Shown here: positions 32,582 through 42,381 of the stretch, piece after piece
Numbering within the stretch: position 1 is the first letter of the stretch
Layout of the letters: each line of letters starts with the position of its first letter
NCBI RefSeq assembly: GCF_005870035.1
Contig: NZ_SWJG01000001.1
Coordinates: forward strand, 2,405,639 to 2,469,638
Reading direction: 5' to 3'
Source: Spirosoma lacussanchae
Lineage (GTDB): Bacteria; Bacteroidota; Bacteroidia; Cytophagales; Spirosomataceae
DNA: 64,000 nt
Position numbers and translations under genes: made by a program
The notes under the pieces: generated by a model
Told to the model about the DNA's origin: nothing
Databases searched by the model: none
The model's input: the letters and a program-made list of their open reading frames with translations, nothing else

Positions 32582-34510
32582 TTATTTCACTTCTTCATAT
32601 GGTACGTCCGAGACGTTGCCATCGGTTGGCTGACCCTGACCAGCACCGGGGTTGGCGTTTCCGCCGTCAAAACCGGCACCGTCTGTCGGGGCACCCTGCC
32701 CGTTAGTTGCGTTGTAAAGCTCCTGCGAAGCGGCAGCCCAGGCATTGTTCAGCGTTTCAAGGGCCGAATCGATGGCAGCTGCGTCGCGCGAACCATGTGC
32801 GGTACGCAGACCGGCCAGTGCGTCTTCAATGGCGGTTTTGTTGCCGGCCGAGAGCTTATCGCCGTAATCTTTGAGCTGCTTCTCGGTCTGGAAGATCATC
32901 GAGTCGGCCGCGTTGACTTTCTCGATCTTTTCCCGTTCGGCTTTGTCGGCCGCTTCGTTGGCTTTGGCTTCCTCGCGCATCCGGTTGATTTCTGCGTCGG
33001 TCAAACCGCTCGATGCTTCAATCCGGATTTTCTGTTCTTTACCAGTTCCTTTGTCTTTTGCCGTTACGTTCAGAATACCGTTGGCGTCAACATCGAAGGT
33101 CACTTCGATCTGGGGTACACCCCGGGGAGCGGGCGGAATGTCAGACAGGATAAAGCGACCCAACTGACGGTTCTGCTGCGCCATGGGGCGCTCGCCCTGC
33201 AGTACGTTGATTTCTACGCTGGGCTGGTTGTCCGACGCCGTCGAATACACCTCCGATTTCTTGGTCGGGATGGTCGTGTTGGCCTCGATCATTTTGGTAA
33301 ACACCCCCCCCATCGTTTCGATACCCAGCGAGAGCGGGATCACGTCGAGGAGCAGCACGTCTTTCACTTCACCCGTCAGTACGCCACCCTGTACAGCAGC
33401 CCCAATGGCTACGGCTTCGTCTGGGTTTACGGCTTTTGACGGTTTGCGGCCGAAGAGCTTTTCTACTTCGTCCTGCACCTTCGGGATTCGGGTCGATCCG
33501 CCGACCAGGATTACTTCGTCGATCTGGCCCGCCGACAAGCCAGCATTTTTCAGGGCTTTACGGCAAGGCTCCAGCGAGCGCTGAATCAGCGAATCGGCCA
33601 GCTGCTCGAATTTCGACCGGCTCAGCGTACGGACCAGGTGCTTGGGGATACCATTTACCGGCATGATATACGGCAGGTTGATCTCCGTCGACGTAGAGCT
33701 CGACAGCTCAATTTTCGCTTTTTCGGCGGCTTCTTTCAGGCGTTGCAGAGCCATAGGGTCCTGACGCAGATCGATGGCTTCGTCTTTCTTGAACTCGTCG
33801 GCGAGCCAGTCGATGATTACCTGGTCAAAGTCATCCCCCCCGAGGTGCGTATCCCCGTCGGTCGATTTTACTTCGAACACACCATCGCCCAGTTCCAGGA
33901 TCGAGATATCAAACGTACCACCACCCAGGTCGAAGACGGCGATCTTCTGATCTTTATCGGTCTTGTCGAGGCCGTAAGCCAGTGCGGCTGCGGTAGGCTC
34001 GTTGATGATGCGTTTTACGTCGAGACCGGCAATCTGACCCGCTTCTTTGGTGGCCTGCCGTTCGGCATCGTTGAAGTACGCTGGTACAGTGATGACGGCT
34101 TCGGTCACGGTCTGGCCCAGATAATCTTCGGCGGTCTGCTTCATTTTCTGAAGGATCAGAGCCGAGATTTCCTGGGGTGTATATTGACGGTCGCCAATCC
34201 GAACGCGGGGGGTCGAGTTGGGGCCGTTTTCTACGTCATACGCAACGTTTTTTATTTCGTTCGATACTTCGCCATAGCGTTTACCCATGAAACGCTTGAT
34301 GGATGAGATCGTATTTGTCGGGTTGGTGATGGCCTGGCGTTTGGCCGGAGCGCCGACCTTGCGTTCGCCGTTGCCGTTGTCCATAAACGCGACCACCGAG
34401 GGCGTAGTACGGGCTCCTTCGCTGTTCGGGATCACGACCGGCTCGTTGCCTTCCATCACGGCCACGCACGAGTTTGTGGTGCCTAAGTCAATACCAATAA
34501 TTTTTCCCAT
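32582..34510 (-). CDS. dnaK: Chaperone DnaK (Hsp70)
   Basis: 642 aa, full length. The ATPase domain starts [16 protein letters not shown]; the phosphate loop is [12 protein letters not shown], with [10 protein letters not shown] later. The substrate domain and a Gly/Gln-rich tail ending DVPYEEVK are present. It refolds proteins with DnaJ and GrpE, which are not in the window. The upstream region holds two palindromes (34611-34635 and 34685-34697) that may be heat-shock control sites; no CIRCE element is seen. It is probably monocistronic. Confidence 0.98.
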   Translation of the reverse strand: MGKIIGIDLGTTNSCVAVMEGNEPVVIPNSEGARTTPSVVAFMDNGNGERKVGAPAKRQAITNPTNTISSIKRFMGKRYGEVSNEIKNVAYDVENGPNSTPRVRIGDRQYTPQEISALILQKMKQTAEDYLGQTVTEAVITVPAYFNDAERQATKEAGQIAGLDVKRIINEPTAAALAYGLDKTDKDQKIAVFDLGGGTFDISILELGDGVFEVKSTDGDTHLGGDDFDQVIIDWLADEFKKDEAIDLRQDPMALQRLKEAAEKAKIELSSSTSTEINLPYIMPVNGIPKHLVRTLSRSKFEQLADSLIQRSLEPCRKALKNAGLSAGQIDEVILVGGSTRIPKVQDEVEKLFGRKPSKAVNPDEAVAIGAAVQGGVLTGEVKDVLLLDVIPLSLGIETMGGVFTKMIEANTTIPTKKSEVYSTASDNQPSVEINVLQGERPMAQQNRQLGRFILSDIPPAPRGVPQIEVTFDVDANGILNVTAKDKGTGKEQKIRIEASSGLTDAEINRMREEAKANEAADKAEREKIEKVNAADSMIFQTEKQLKDYGDKLSAGNKTAIEDALAGLRTAHGSRDAAAIDSALETLNNAWAAASQELYNATNGQGAPTDGAGFDGGNANPGAGQGQPTDGNVSDVPYEEVK

Positions 34511-34610
34511 GATACCAATTCTATTTGGTTTAGTTTCTTTCTTGCTGCAATTGAATGCTGACAGACGAACTCATACTATCAATAGAAATGCCAGCCGGGA
34601 AATTTGTTTG

Positions 34611-34635
34611 ATTTGCTGTCAGATTGACAGCAAAT
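34611..34635. promoter_or_regulatory. Perfect 25-nt palindrome upstream of dnaK
   Basis: ATTTGCTGTCA (34611-34621), GAT, TGACAGCAAAT (34625-34635): an 11-3-11 perfect inverted repeat about 100 bases before the dnaK start. A second one (TTCCTG-T-CAGGAA, 34685-34697) and a lone TGACAG (34559-34564) share the CTGTCA/TGACAG core. It is a candidate operator for a heat-shock regulator and is clearly different from CIRCE. Confidence 0.55.
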
Positions 34636-34723
34636 GCCGAGATTGTGGGCCAGAATGGCGGGCCTGTGCCACGGGGTGCCTCATTTCCTGTCAGGAATAA
34701 TCGGCTGCCCCACGAAAACAACA

Positions 34724-34757
34724 AGGGCTCAGACCGAATGAATACGATCTGAGCCCT
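34724..34757 (-). terminator. Terminator after the DUF937 gene
   Basis: A 10-bp stem (AGGGCTCAGA 34724-34733, TCTGAGCCCT 34748-34757), followed on the minus strand by TTGTTGTTTTC. Confidence 0.7.
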
Positions 34758-34776
34758 CGCGATGGGTTCAGTGTTT

Positions 34777-35313
34777 TTATCGCCCGCCAAATAGGCCGCC
34801 CAGCATACCGCCAAGACCACCACCCTGCTGACCCGCAACGCGCAGCAGATCGTTCATATCCAGTTTGCCGTCGGCCATGGCAGAACCGGCCATGCCCATC
34901 CAGTCGACACCCTGCTTACCCGTGGCGGCACCCAGGATGCTATTGCCATCCACGCTACTGTCGTTGGGGTCGGCGGCTTTATTCATCAGTTTACCCAGCA
35001 CCATCGGCACAACGGCCGAAGCCACCGACATAGCCACCTGGGGCGAAATACCCAGCTTCTGCATCAGATTCTGTTCAACATGCTGCTGAACATCGCCCGT
35101 TACCGGATTCGCCTGCACATTACCGCCCCCATTCACAACCATCCCGAGTAAATTACCCAGACCACCACCCTGAGCCTGCTGGCCCAGACCGCTCAGGATA
35201 CTGCTGGCTACCGTCTGCATAACGGAATCATTCTGTTCGTTGGGGATAGCCGGGTTATTCACGACTGCCTGGCCAGATTGCTGCTGAACCAGATTCATAA
35301 GGGTTTCAAACAT
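34777..35313 (-). CDS. DUF937-family protein
   Basis: 178 aa, rich in Gly, Gln and Ala, no signal peptide. The N-terminal MFETLMNLVQQQSGQAVVNNPAIPNEQND and the hydrophobic, Gly-rich blocks (VASSILSGLGQQAQGGGLGNLLGM, SPQVAMSVASAVVPMVLGKLM) fit DUF937 (YidB-like region), ending in a glycine-rich LGGMLGGLFGGR tail. Function is unknown in the family. It lies upstream of dnaK on the same strand but is separated by a terminator. Confidence 0.8.
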   Translation of the reverse strand: MFETLMNLVQQQSGQAVVNNPAIPNEQNDSVMQTVASSILSGLGQQAQGGGLGNLLGMVVNGGGNVQANPVTGDVQQHVEQNLMQKLGISPQVAMSVASAVVPMVLGKLMNKAADPNDSSVDGNSILGAATGKQGVDWMGMAGSAMADGKLDMNDLLRVAGQQGGGLGGMLGGLFGGR

Positions 35314-35411
35314 GTCTGTAAAGTTTTTATTGGGTTGAACTCAAAAGGAGCCGAACAGTTTTTTATCGACCTGATCCGAAACACCGGCTACCTTACTTCG
35401 TCAACGTGTTA

Positions 35412-35419
35412 TACTTTTG
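35412..35419 (+). promoter_or_regulatory. -7-like box upstream of the NuiA-like gene
   Basis: TACTTTTG is an exact TAnnTTTG match. A start site near 35426 would exclude the GTG at 35406 and supports the ATG at 35454. Confidence 0.4.
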
Positions 35420-35453
35420 CCCGATGGTTCTGTTAAGTGCCAAAAGCCTATTT

Positions 35454-35894
35454 ATGACGAACAACACGCCCGAACGTAACGACGGATCAGCCGATAAAAC
35501 GACCGTCGAGCAGGCGCTACACCCGCTGGTTACCGACTTGTTTTACCCCAGCGAATCCGATGAGCCTATTGAGCCGGTTTCCTGCTACCTGAAGCAGGAA
35601 ACGCCGTTAACGGTCAGTCAAATCAAGGATTGGCAAATGCTGCCACCAGCCGTTTATGTTGAGGAGCGGCCGGCAACTGATTTCTGGGACCCCGTGGTGA
35701 CGGAGCAGGACTGGCATACAGACGACGAAAAAGCCCGAACGGCTCGCTTTCAGCAGCTTCGTCAGTTTCTGGAAGGTGAGCTAACGGTCTGTCAGGTTTT
35801 TTACGTAGGTGAGATGGAAATGGACGTTTTCTTCCTGGGCCGGGAGCCCTCTGGCCAGCGAACCGGCATCCACACGAAAGTCGTTCAAACCTAA
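35454..35894 (+). CDS. Nuclease A inhibitor (NuiA)-like protein
   Basis: 146 aa from the ATG at 35454. It matches the NuiA family pattern: a helix leading to LYPSESDEPIEPVS-like text (FYPSESDEPIEPVSCYLK), then ARFQQLRQFLEGELTVCQVFYVGEMEMDVFFLGR and the closing GIHTKVVQT. NuiA of Anabaena inhibits the sugar-nonspecific nuclease NucA by blocking its active-site metal; other homologues occur without that nuclease. No NucA-like gene is in the window. The frame opens at a GTG at 35406, but a promoter-like box overlaps that stretch. Confidence 0.8.
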   Translation: MTNNTPERNDGSADKTTVEQALHPLVTDLFYPSESDEPIEPVSCYLKQETPLTVSQIKDWQMLPPAVYVEERPATDFWDPVVTEQDWHTDDEKARTARFQQLRQFLEGELTVCQVFYVGEMEMDVFFLGREPSGQRTGIHTKVVQT

Positions 35895-35957
35895 ACTGTA
35901 TAGGCCATTTCAGCCTGAACCGACGATGAACGCACATTAAACGAAAGGGTATAAACG

Positions 35958-35988
35958 ACGAAACCCCGGCTCATCACCGGGGTTTCGT
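35958..35988. terminator. Bidirectional terminator
   Basis: ACGAAACCCCGG (35958-35969) pairs with CCGGGGTTTCGT (35977-35988), followed by TTTTCTT on the plus strand. It separates the NuiA-like gene from convergent rplT. Confidence 0.85.
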
Positions 35989-36003
35989 TTTCTTCAGGTC
36001 TGT

Positions 36004-36348
36004 TTACTTTACTTGCTCTACAACAGCTGCGAACGCTTCGGGGTGGTTCATAGCCAGATCGGCCAGTACCTTCCGGTTGAGTTCGATGCCTGATTTATTG
36101 AGGGCACCCATCAGCGCCGAGTACGACATCCCGTTGATGCGGGCGCCAGCGTTGATCCGCTGAATCCACAGGCTACGGAAATCGCGCTTCTTGGCACGAC
36201 GGTCGCGGTAGGCATACCCTAATCCTTTTTCGACGGCGTTTTTAGCTACCGTCCAAACATTTTTACGCCGACCAAAATAGCCTTTGGCCAGCTTCATTAC
36301 TTTTTTCCGACGCGCCCGTGAGGCAACGTGATTGACGGAACGTGGCAT
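36004..36348 (-). CDS. rplT: 50S ribosomal protein L20
   Basis: 114 aa, complete and basic. [35 protein letters not shown] is the classic N-terminus. It binds 23S rRNA early in 50S assembly and in many bacteria represses its own infC-rpmI-rplT operon by binding a leader or spacer in the mRNA. It is last in that order here, 117 bases after rpmI; the gap includes an 8-bp hairpin (36440-36457). Confidence 0.98.
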   Translation of the reverse strand: MPRSVNHVASRARRKKVMKLAKGYFGRRKNVWTVAKNAVEKGLGYAYRDRRAKKRDFRSLWIQRINAGARINGMSYSALMGALNKSGIELNRKVLADLAMNHPEAFAAVVEQVK

Positions 36349-36465
36349 AATTTTTTTGTTTTTTGACGACCGGCGGAAGTAGTGTATCTATCAATACGCC
36401 TTCACTTTATAGGCCGGGCATCGGGTGAAACGTGAAACCAGGATGCACCTGCATCCTTTTTGTCC

Positions 36466-36660
36466 TTAGACGTTCAGCAGCGCTTTGATGCGACGCTCGT
36501 CGGCGGGAAACACCAGCGTATCATGGACCAGATTACGCTTTTGCTTGGTGGTCTTTTTCGTCAGAATGTGACTGTGGAAGGCGTGCTTCCGCTTGATTTT
36601 TCCGGTACCGGTCAGCTTGAACCGCTTCTTGGCACCTGAGTTGGTTTTTACTTTTGGCAT
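36466..36660 (-). CDS. rpmI: 50S ribosomal protein L35
   Basis: 64 aa, standard length. [33 protein letters not shown] is diagnostic. It lies between infC and rplT as usual. It has a -7-like box of its own (36705-36712) right after a terminator-like fold, so L35-L20 may be expressed partly apart from IF-3. Confidence 0.98.
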   Translation of the reverse strand: MPKVKTNSGAKKRFKLTGTGKIKRKHAFHSHILTKKTTKQKRNLVHDTLVFPADERRIKALLNV

Positions 36661-36704
36661 TGTCGTAAACCGCTTAGTAGAGAAAAAAATAAGTAAACAG
36701 GCCG

Positions 36705-36712
36705 CAAAGGTA
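36705..36712 (-). promoter_or_regulatory. -7-like box ahead of rpmI
   Basis: Minus-strand TACCTTTG, an exact TAnnTTTG match, placed 2 bases after the T-run that ends the infC-rpmI spacer fold. The start codon of rpmI is about 45 bases further on. Confidence 0.4.
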
Positions 36713-36713
36713 C

Positions 36714-36802
36714 AAAAAAAATTCAGTTTTCAGTCTATATCTTCCACTCGCAAAGCCGTATTGACAGCCTACCGGGTGGGGATCTGTTCTGAAAACTGAA
36801 TT
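36714..36802 (-). terminator. Terminator or attenuator between infC and rpmI
   Basis: Arms at 36720-36733 and 36789-36802 form a 14-bp perfect inverted repeat (AATTCAGTTTTCAG and its complement) around 55 bases. On the minus strand the second arm runs straight into eight T's (36721-36714). This is the site where L20 control acts in the E. coli operon, so it may be a regulated attenuator. Confidence 0.6.
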
Positions 36803-36805
36803 CGT

Positions 36806-37363
36806 TTATTTCTTCGGAACTACCGTTTTGGGAGCCAGGAACATGCTCATGCGCTTTCCTTCGAGCTTAGGCTCGGCTTCTACCTTACCGTATTCCTCCA
36901 GTCCTTTCGAGAATCGCTCCAGCAACTGAAAACCGCGGTCCTTAAATACAATGGCCCGGCCTACAAACTGCACATAGGCTTTCACCTTGGCGCCTTCTTT
37001 CAGGAAGTTGATGGCGTGTTTGAGTTTAAATTCAAAATCGTGGTCGTCTGTATTTGGGCCGAACCGTATTTCCTTGATCACGACCTTGGTAGCATTCGCC
37101 TTGATTTCCTTCTGTTTTTTCTTTTGCTCGTATTTAAACTTGGAGTAGTCGACAATACGGCAAACGGGCGGAACAGCGTTGGGCGACACCTCGACCAGAT
37201 CGAGATTCTGGGCTTTGGCCATCGCCTGCGCCTTATTAATATCGTAGATTCCCTGCTCTACATTTTCACCGACCACCCGCACTTCGCGGGCCAGTATGCG
37301 CTCATTGACTTTGTAGGGTTCTTCAACCACGCGACGGGGTGGTCTGCGTTGGGGTAATGCCAT
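36806..37363 (-). CDS. infC: Translation initiation factor IF-3
   Basis: 185 aa, complete. The N-domain reads [33 protein letters not shown], followed by [26 protein letters not shown], a lysine-rich linker, and the C-domain with [25 protein letters not shown]. It blocks premature 50S joining and checks the start codon. The start is an ATG, not the ATT or AUU-like codon used for feedback in enterics. It lies between thrS and rpmI with structured spacers on both sides. Confidence 0.97.
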   Translation of the reverse strand: MALPQRRPPRRVVEEPYKVNERILAREVRVVGENVEQGIYDINKAQAMAKAQNLDLVEVSPNAVPPVCRIVDYSKFKYEQKKKQKEIKANATKVVIKEIRFGPNTDDHDFEFKLKHAINFLKEGAKVKAYVQFVGRAIVFKDRGFQLLERFSKGLEEYGKVEAEPKLEGKRMSMFLAPKTVVPKK

Positions 37364-37497
37364 ATATTGTGTTTAGTGTGACTTTGAAATCGCTTGGATA
37401 ACGTACGCGCTACCAAAAAGTTCGGGAAAGTATTGAAAATACGGGTGCTACGCAAGTTTACTTCGCTTACCGAAGCCGGGTAAATCGTTTTTATACT

Positions 37498-37552
37498 ACC
37501 GGGTATGGTGACTAACAGAAAGGTAACCATCCTGTCAGTCGTCATACCCGGT
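37498..37552 (-). other. Long imperfect hairpin between thrS and infC
   Basis: ACCGGGTATG (37498-37507) pairs with CATACCCGGT (37543-37552). Inside, GACT and ACAG-type arms also pair, giving one 55-nt fold with short bulges, 9 bases after the thrS stop. There is no clear T-run. It may set the thrS to infC expression ratio. Confidence 0.5.
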
Positions 37553-37560
37553 TTTCGCGT

Positions 37561-39504
37561 TTATACTTTCACTTCCTGCTGGAAGGTTTCTACAAACTCG
37601 GCTATGCTCATACTTCCCAGATCGCCCTGCCCTTTCCGCCGGACCGATACTTTTCCTTCAGCAGCTTCCTTCTCGCCTACAACGAGCATAAACGGTACCT
37701 TGTTCACTTCCGCATCGCGGATTTTACGGCCAATCTTTTCATCACGCAGATCCACGAAGCCCCGGATGTCGTGCTCCTGGAGGGTGAAATACAGGTCGTT
37801 GGCATAGTCTTCGTACTTCTCGGATATCGGCAGAATGGCGATTTGATCGGGAGAAAGCCAGAGCGGAAAGTTACCGCCTGTGTTCTCGATCAGGATAGCA
37901 ATGAACCGCTCCATCGATCCGAATGGCGCCCGGTGAATCATAACGGGCCGGTGTTTCTGGTTGTCGGCGCCGATGTATTCGAGCTCAAATCGATTCGGCA
38001 GGTTGTAATCGACCTGAATGGTACCCAGCTGCCACCGGCGGCCCAAAGCGTCACGAACCATAAAATCAAGTTTAGGGCCGTAGAAAGCCGCTTCACCCAA
38101 TTCGGTAACGGTCCGCAACCCTTTCTCGGCCGCAGCCTCGATGATTGCCGATTCGGCCCGCTCCCAGAGGTCATCCGAACCGATGTATTTAGCCTTGTTC
38201 TCCGGATCGCGCAACGAAACCTGGGCGCTGTAATCGGAGAAGCCAAGTGACTTGAACACGTACAGAACCAGGTCAATTACTTTCATGAACTCGTCCTTCA
38301 CCTGATCGGGGCGACAGAAAATATGCGCATCGTCCTGGGTGAAGCCCCGTACGCGGGTTAGCCCGTGCAATTCACCCGACTGTTCGTAGCGATAAACCGT
38401 ACCGAACTCGGCCAGCCGCAGGGGCAGGTCGCGGTAGGAGCGCGGACGGGTTTTATAGATCTCGCAGTGGTGCGGGCAGTTCATGGGCTTGAGCAGGAAC
38501 TCCTCATTCGGATCGGGCGTCTTGATGGGCTGAAACGAATCTTCGCCGTATTTATCCCAGTGGCCCGAGGTTACGTACAGTTGCTTGCTGCCGATATGGG
38601 GCGTAACCACCTGCTGGTAACCAGCGCGGATCTGGGCTTTGCGCAGGAAATTTTCGAGCCGTTCGCGCAGCATCGTACCCTTGGGCAGCCACAGGGGCAA
38701 TCCAGCTCCCACTCGCTCCGAAAACGCGAACAGGTCAAGCTCTTTCCCCAACTTACGGTGGTCCCGTTTTTTAGCTTCCTCCAGCAGATGCAGATACTCG
38801 TCGAGTTCTTTCTGTTTGGGATAGGTAACGGCGTAAATGCGGGTCAGCTGCTTATTTTTCTCGTTGCCGCGCCAGTAAGCGCCAGCCACATTCATCAGCT
38901 TGGCGGCCTTTATAAACCCGGTGTTCGGAATATGCGGCCCCCGGCACAGGTCCGTGAACTGACCTTGTGTATAGAATGTGATCGTACCGTCGTCGAGTCC
39001 TTCGAGCAAGTCGAGCTTGTAGGGATCTCCTTTTTCTTCAAAGTAGGCAATGGCATCGGCCTTGCTCATCGGCTTGCGGATGTAATCCTGCTTCTGCCGG
39101 GCCAGTTCCAGCATTTTGTCCTCAACTTTTTTAAAGTCCTCCTGCGAGAAGGGCTGTCCGTTGAGGTCAACGTCGTAATAGAAGCCGGTTTCTACCGCCG
39201 GGCCGATCCCGAATTTCACGCCGGGGTACAAACTTTCCAGGGCTTCGGCCAGCAGGTGCGCCGATGAGTGCCAGAAAGTGGCTTTTCCTTCGGCATCGTT
39301 CCAGGTCAGCAGCTGTACGCTGGCATCTTCGTTGATGGGCTGGGTAGCGTCCTGTACCTTGCCGTTTACTTTGGCAGCCAGCACATTGCGGGCCAGCCCT
39401 TCGCTGATCTGGGTGGCAATATCCAGCCCGGAAGAGCCTTTCGGGTATTGCCGTACGCTCCCATCGGGCAGCGTCACGCGGATTTGTTCGTCCTGCGCAA
39501 TCAT
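37561..39504 (-). CDS. thrS: Threonyl-tRNA synthetase
   Basis: 647 aa, full length: an N-terminal TGS domain ([21 protein letters not shown]), the editing domain with [12 protein letters not shown], the class II core with the zinc-site segment [23 protein letters not shown] and [16 protein letters not shown], and an anticodon-binding C-terminus. It charges tRNA-Thr. First gene of thrS-infC-rpmI-rplT. No T-box is seen upstream; a 7-bp hairpin (AGCCTAC 39537-39543 with GTAGGCT 39551-39557) lies in the leader. Confidence 0.98.
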   Translation of the reverse strand: MIAQDEQIRVTLPDGSVRQYPKGSSGLDIATQISEGLARNVLAAKVNGKVQDATQPINEDASVQLLTWNDAEGKATFWHSSAHLLAEALESLYPGVKFGIGPAVETGFYYDVDLNGQPFSQEDFKKVEDKMLELARQKQDYIRKPMSKADAIAYFEEKGDPYKLDLLEGLDDGTITFYTQGQFTDLCRGPHIPNTGFIKAAKLMNVAGAYWRGNEKNKQLTRIYAVTYPKQKELDEYLHLLEEAKKRDHRKLGKELDLFAFSERVGAGLPLWLPKGTMLRERLENFLRKAQIRAGYQQVVTPHIGSKQLYVTSGHWDKYGEDSFQPIKTPDPNEEFLLKPMNCPHHCEIYKTRPRSYRDLPLRLAEFGTVYRYEQSGELHGLTRVRGFTQDDAHIFCRPDQVKDEFMKVIDLVLYVFKSLGFSDYSAQVSLRDPENKAKYIGSDDLWERAESAIIEAAAEKGLRTVTELGEAAFYGPKLDFMVRDALGRRWQLGTIQVDYNLPNRFELEYIGADNQKHRPVMIHRAPFGSMERFIAILIENTGGNFPLWLSPDQIAILPISEKYEDYANDLYFTLQEHDIRGFVDLRDEKIGRKIRDAEVNKVPFMLVVGEKEAAEGKVSVRRKGQGDLGSMSIAEFVETFQQEVKV

Positions 39505-39667
39505 TGGATTGAATTGGTTTATAGATGGTACCCGCAGCCTACCTACAACTGTAGGCTACTTACTTTATGCATGTAACATAGTCTAGTCCAGATTTGTCCG
39601 TCCCCCCGTTAACTGATTTGCTGATCACGATACAGTCAGCACAGCCCAGTGGCCCGAACAGTATTTA

Positions 39668-40969
39668 TTAATTCGGCCCAATGGGCTTGACGGCCCGCCG
39701 AAGCGAGTCGCTTTCGCTGACCGACACCCTGGCTTTCGGCTGAATCGTCGAGATTCGGACCCGGCTGGTATCCAGTTCCGTTCGCTTCTGTTCTACGTTT
39801 ACCGGCTCGGCTGGTGTATTCGGCAAAAATAGTGGGTTGTATGATCCGGCATACTGGCGTCGCTGCGATCGCCAAAGACCCGCTGCGGCCTGCCGGTCTG
39901 CCGGATTTTGCCGGGTCGCCTTGGTATAGGCCGCAACCGCCTGTTCATATTGCCCCATCTGCTCGTGACAGTACCCGATGTAGGTGTCGATGCGCGGAAA
40001 CTGCGGCCTCAGCTGCTGCACTTTCTGGTAGTTTGCCAGGGCCTCGTAATGATTCCGATACTTCTGATTGATGAGACCCACCTGAAAATAAGCCTGATAA
40101 TAGGCAGGCTGCAATTTAATGGTCTGCAAATAACAGGCCAGCGCGCTATCGGGCCGGTTGGCCGTGTGGTAGATAAGGCCCCGCCCGTACTGAAGGCGGG
40201 CGTTGTTGGGGAAGTACCGGATAGCCTGTCCGCTATAGGTCAGTGCAGCGTCCAGATTGCCGAGCGTCCGGTAAATGGACGCCAGCTGATTATAGGTTTC
40301 CAGGTACCGGGGTTTGAGACGCAGCGATTGCTGATACAACGCCAGCGCCTGCGCCGTGTCTCCCTGTTTGGCCGCCATTAGGCCGTTGAAGAAATACGCT
40401 TCGCCATCGTAGGGGGCCATCTGCAGGGCTTTGGCGATGTATAGCCGGGCTTTATCGTACTGACTTTGTTGCTGGAGCAGATCCCCCTGCAGTGTGTACA
40501 ACTCAGGTGTGTTGACCCCCAGAATTTCGGCCCGCTGCGCATCGTCCAACGCATTGGCCGGTTTTTGCAGTTCCCGCAGCACTTTAGCCCGGGTCAGGTA
40601 GTAGATGCCCGCGTTGTTGTTCCGCTCAATTGCTTCGTTAATATCGGCCAGCGCATCGTTCACCCGGCCGAGCGCCAGCAGGACCACCGCGCGCTTGGCG
40701 TAGGCGGAGGCTGGTGATGAGGCATTGATAGCCCGCGTCAGTGCCCGCAGTGCCCCCTCTACCCGGCTGCTATCGTCAGGCTTGGGAAAATCAGGAATGT
40801 GGGCCGTTTGCCGGTTGTCGCTGTCACAGCCGCCCAACAGGATGCCGACGAGCAGAACGGCCAGACTTGTACTGGTCCAGCCGTAACCCCGCAAACGACC
40901 TCCACCCAGCCGGTTTATCAGCCAGTTGATTCGTTGTTTTTGTGGGGGTATGATGCTTAGTTTTTTCAC
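39668..40969 (-). CDS. TPR-repeat lipoprotein
   Basis: 433 aa from a GTG start at 40969. After a basic N-tail, the segment LAVLLVGILLGGC ends in a lipobox, so it is probably a lipoprotein. About nine TPR units follow (for example AKAYL-type YYLTRAKVLRELQKPANALDDAQRAEIL and AYFQVGLINQKYRNHYEALANYQKV). TPR arrays serve protein-protein contact. Its start lies 9 bases after the methyltransferase stop, so the two are co-transcribed, although a -7-like box at 41009-41016 could add an internal start. Function unknown. Confidence 0.85.
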   Translation of the reverse strand: MKKLSIIPPQKQRINWLINRLGGGRLRGYGWTSTSLAVLLVGILLGGCDSDNRQTAHIPDFPKPDDSSRVEGALRALTRAINASSPASAYAKRAVVLLALGRVNDALADINEAIERNNNAGIYYLTRAKVLRELQKPANALDDAQRAEILGVNTPELYTLQGDLLQQQSQYDKARLYIAKALQMAPYDGEAYFFNGLMAAKQGDTAQALALYQQSLRLKPRYLETYNQLASIYRTLGNLDAALTYSGQAIRYFPNNARLQYGRGLIYHTANRPDSALACYLQTIKLQPAYYQAYFQVGLINQKYRNHYEALANYQKVQQLRPQFPRIDTYIGYCHEQMGQYEQAVAAYTKATRQNPADRQAAAGLWRSQRRQYAGSYNPLFLPNTPAEPVNVEQKRTELDTSRVRISTIQPKARVSVSESDSLRRAVKPIGPN

Positions 40970-40978
40970 CGGAATGGC

Positions 40979-41893
40979 TCAGTCAAGCCCGGCGGTAACG
41001 CCTGCCGACAAAGGTACGGACGCAAATCGGTAGAAAACGCCCAGTGGCAGCCGTTTTTGGTAGGCATCATCCATAAACAGCTCCCCCCATTCGGCATTCG
41101 GCACCTCCCCAAACGTCTGCCGCATCAGGTTGTCGAGAATCAGCGAGGAGAACCCCAGCGAGTACAGGTTAATGATGAAGAAAAAGTTATCCCGGTCGAG
41201 CAGGTCGGCACAGGCTTTAAGCAGGTCGTTCAGGTGTTCTTCCAATACCCATTTCTCCCCATCGGGTCCGCGCCCGTAGGCAGGCGGGTCCAGGATGATG
41301 CCGTTGTACCGATTGCCCCGGCGCCCTTCCCGCCGGACAAACTTCACCGCATCATCCACTACCCACCGGATATTGTCGAGTTCGCTATGGTCCATGTTCT
41401 CCCTCGCCCAGCTGATAATGGGCTTAACCGCATCCACGTGGGTCACGTCAGCGCCGGCCTGCCGGGCCGCCAGTGAGGCCCCGCCGGTGTACGCAAACAG
41501 ATTCAGCACCCTGGGCCGGTCTGTATCCATGTTTTGAATGGCCCGGTAGAGGTACGCCCAGTTATCGGCCTGTTCGGGAAAAATACCCACGTGTTTAAAT
41601 GTTGTCAGGGCCAGCTTAAACTTGAGGTTGAGGCCACTCTGCCGGAACGTTACGAACCAGGGGTCACGCATATCAGGCGTTGTTTGCCAGTCGCCCCGTT
41701 CGGGCGATTGCCGGTCACGCCGGAAAATAGCATGGGCACGCCGTTCCCACTCGTCGTCACTCAACGACTTATCCCAGATAGCCTGGGGTTCGGGCCGGGC
41801 CAGCACGAAATCCCCAAAGCGTTCCAGCTTATAAAAATCGCCGGAGTCGATCAGTTCATACGACGACCAGGGCGCAGGAGTAATGAGTTGCAT
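40979..41893 (-). CDS. Class I SAM-dependent methyltransferase, RlmI/RlmK-like
   Basis: 304 aa. The AdoMet-binding motif is VLNLFAYTGGASLAARQAGA, followed by VTHVDAVKPIISWARENM and the catalytic-region motif LDPPAYGRG. This set matches the RlmI/RlmK-type 23S rRNA methyltransferases, but without the N-terminal PUA domain of RlmI. The target base is not determined. It precedes the TPR lipoprotein gene by 9 bases. Confidence 0.85.
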   Translation of the reverse strand: MQLITPAPWSSYELIDSGDFYKLERFGDFVLARPEPQAIWDKSLSDDEWERRAHAIFRRDRQSPERGDWQTTPDMRDPWFVTFRQSGLNLKFKLALTTFKHVGIFPEQADNWAYLYRAIQNMDTDRPRVLNLFAYTGGASLAARQAGADVTHVDAVKPIISWARENMDHSELDNIRWVVDDAVKFVRREGRRGNRYNGIILDPPAYGRGPDGEKWVLEEHLNDLLKACADLLDRDNFFFIINLYSLGFSSLILDNLMRQTFGEVPNAEWGELFMDDAYQKRLPLGVFYRFASVPLSAGVTAGLD

Positions 41894-41933
41894 AGGAAAG
41901 AAGTGAACGGAAAACGATGAAGCCGACGCCCCA

Positions 41934-42371
41934 TTACTGGACCGGGCTCTGCTGGCCCAGGGCGAGAATCAGCTCGTATTCATCGAAACGAATAGGCATC
42001 ACCGACAGGCGGGCTTGCCTGATCAGTGCGATATTGGCCAGTAGGGGTTCCTGCCTGATCTGGGCCAGCGAGACGGGGCTTGTAAACGGCAGAACGGGCT
42101 CCAGCTCGACGACCACCCACCCAAACTTAGTCTGCGCCGGATCATCAGCAACCGTTGGGTCGGGATAGGCTTCGCGGACAACCGTCGCCAGACCAACTAC
42201 GGCGGGTTTGGTTACACTATGATAAAACAGGACAGGATCTCCTACCCGCATCGCCTTTAGGTTGTTACGAGCCTGGTAGTTACGGACACCATCCCAGATG
42301 GCACGTCCCTGTGCGATAAAATGGTGCCATCCGTACGCATCCGGTTCTGATTTTACGAGCCAGTAGTTCAA
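41934..42371 (-). CDS. EVE-domain protein
   Basis: 145 aa. MNYWLVKSEPDAYGW, WDGVRNYQARNNLKAM and VGDPVLFYHS are diagnostic of the EVE (PUA-like) fold that recognises modified bases in nucleic acids; related domains occur in modification-dependent restriction systems. The start is TTG at 42371; no in-frame ATG lies upstream and the start matches the family N-terminus exactly. It begins only 11 bases after the T-run of a terminator, so its expression depends on read-through or on a promoter inside that hairpin. Confidence 0.88.
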   Translation of the reverse strand: MNYWLVKSEPDAYGWHHFIAQGRAIWDGVRNYQARNNLKAMRVGDPVLFYHSVTKPAVVGLATVVREAYPDPTVADDPAQTKFGWVVVELEPVLPFTSPVSLAQIRQEPLLANIALIRQARLSVMPIRFDEYELILALGQQSPVQ

Positions 42372-42381
42372 GGCGCAATCA

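Noticed and set aside
39505-39667. T-box leader ahead of thrS
   Set aside because: The spacer is too short and has only a 7-bp hairpin; no T-box consensus is seen.
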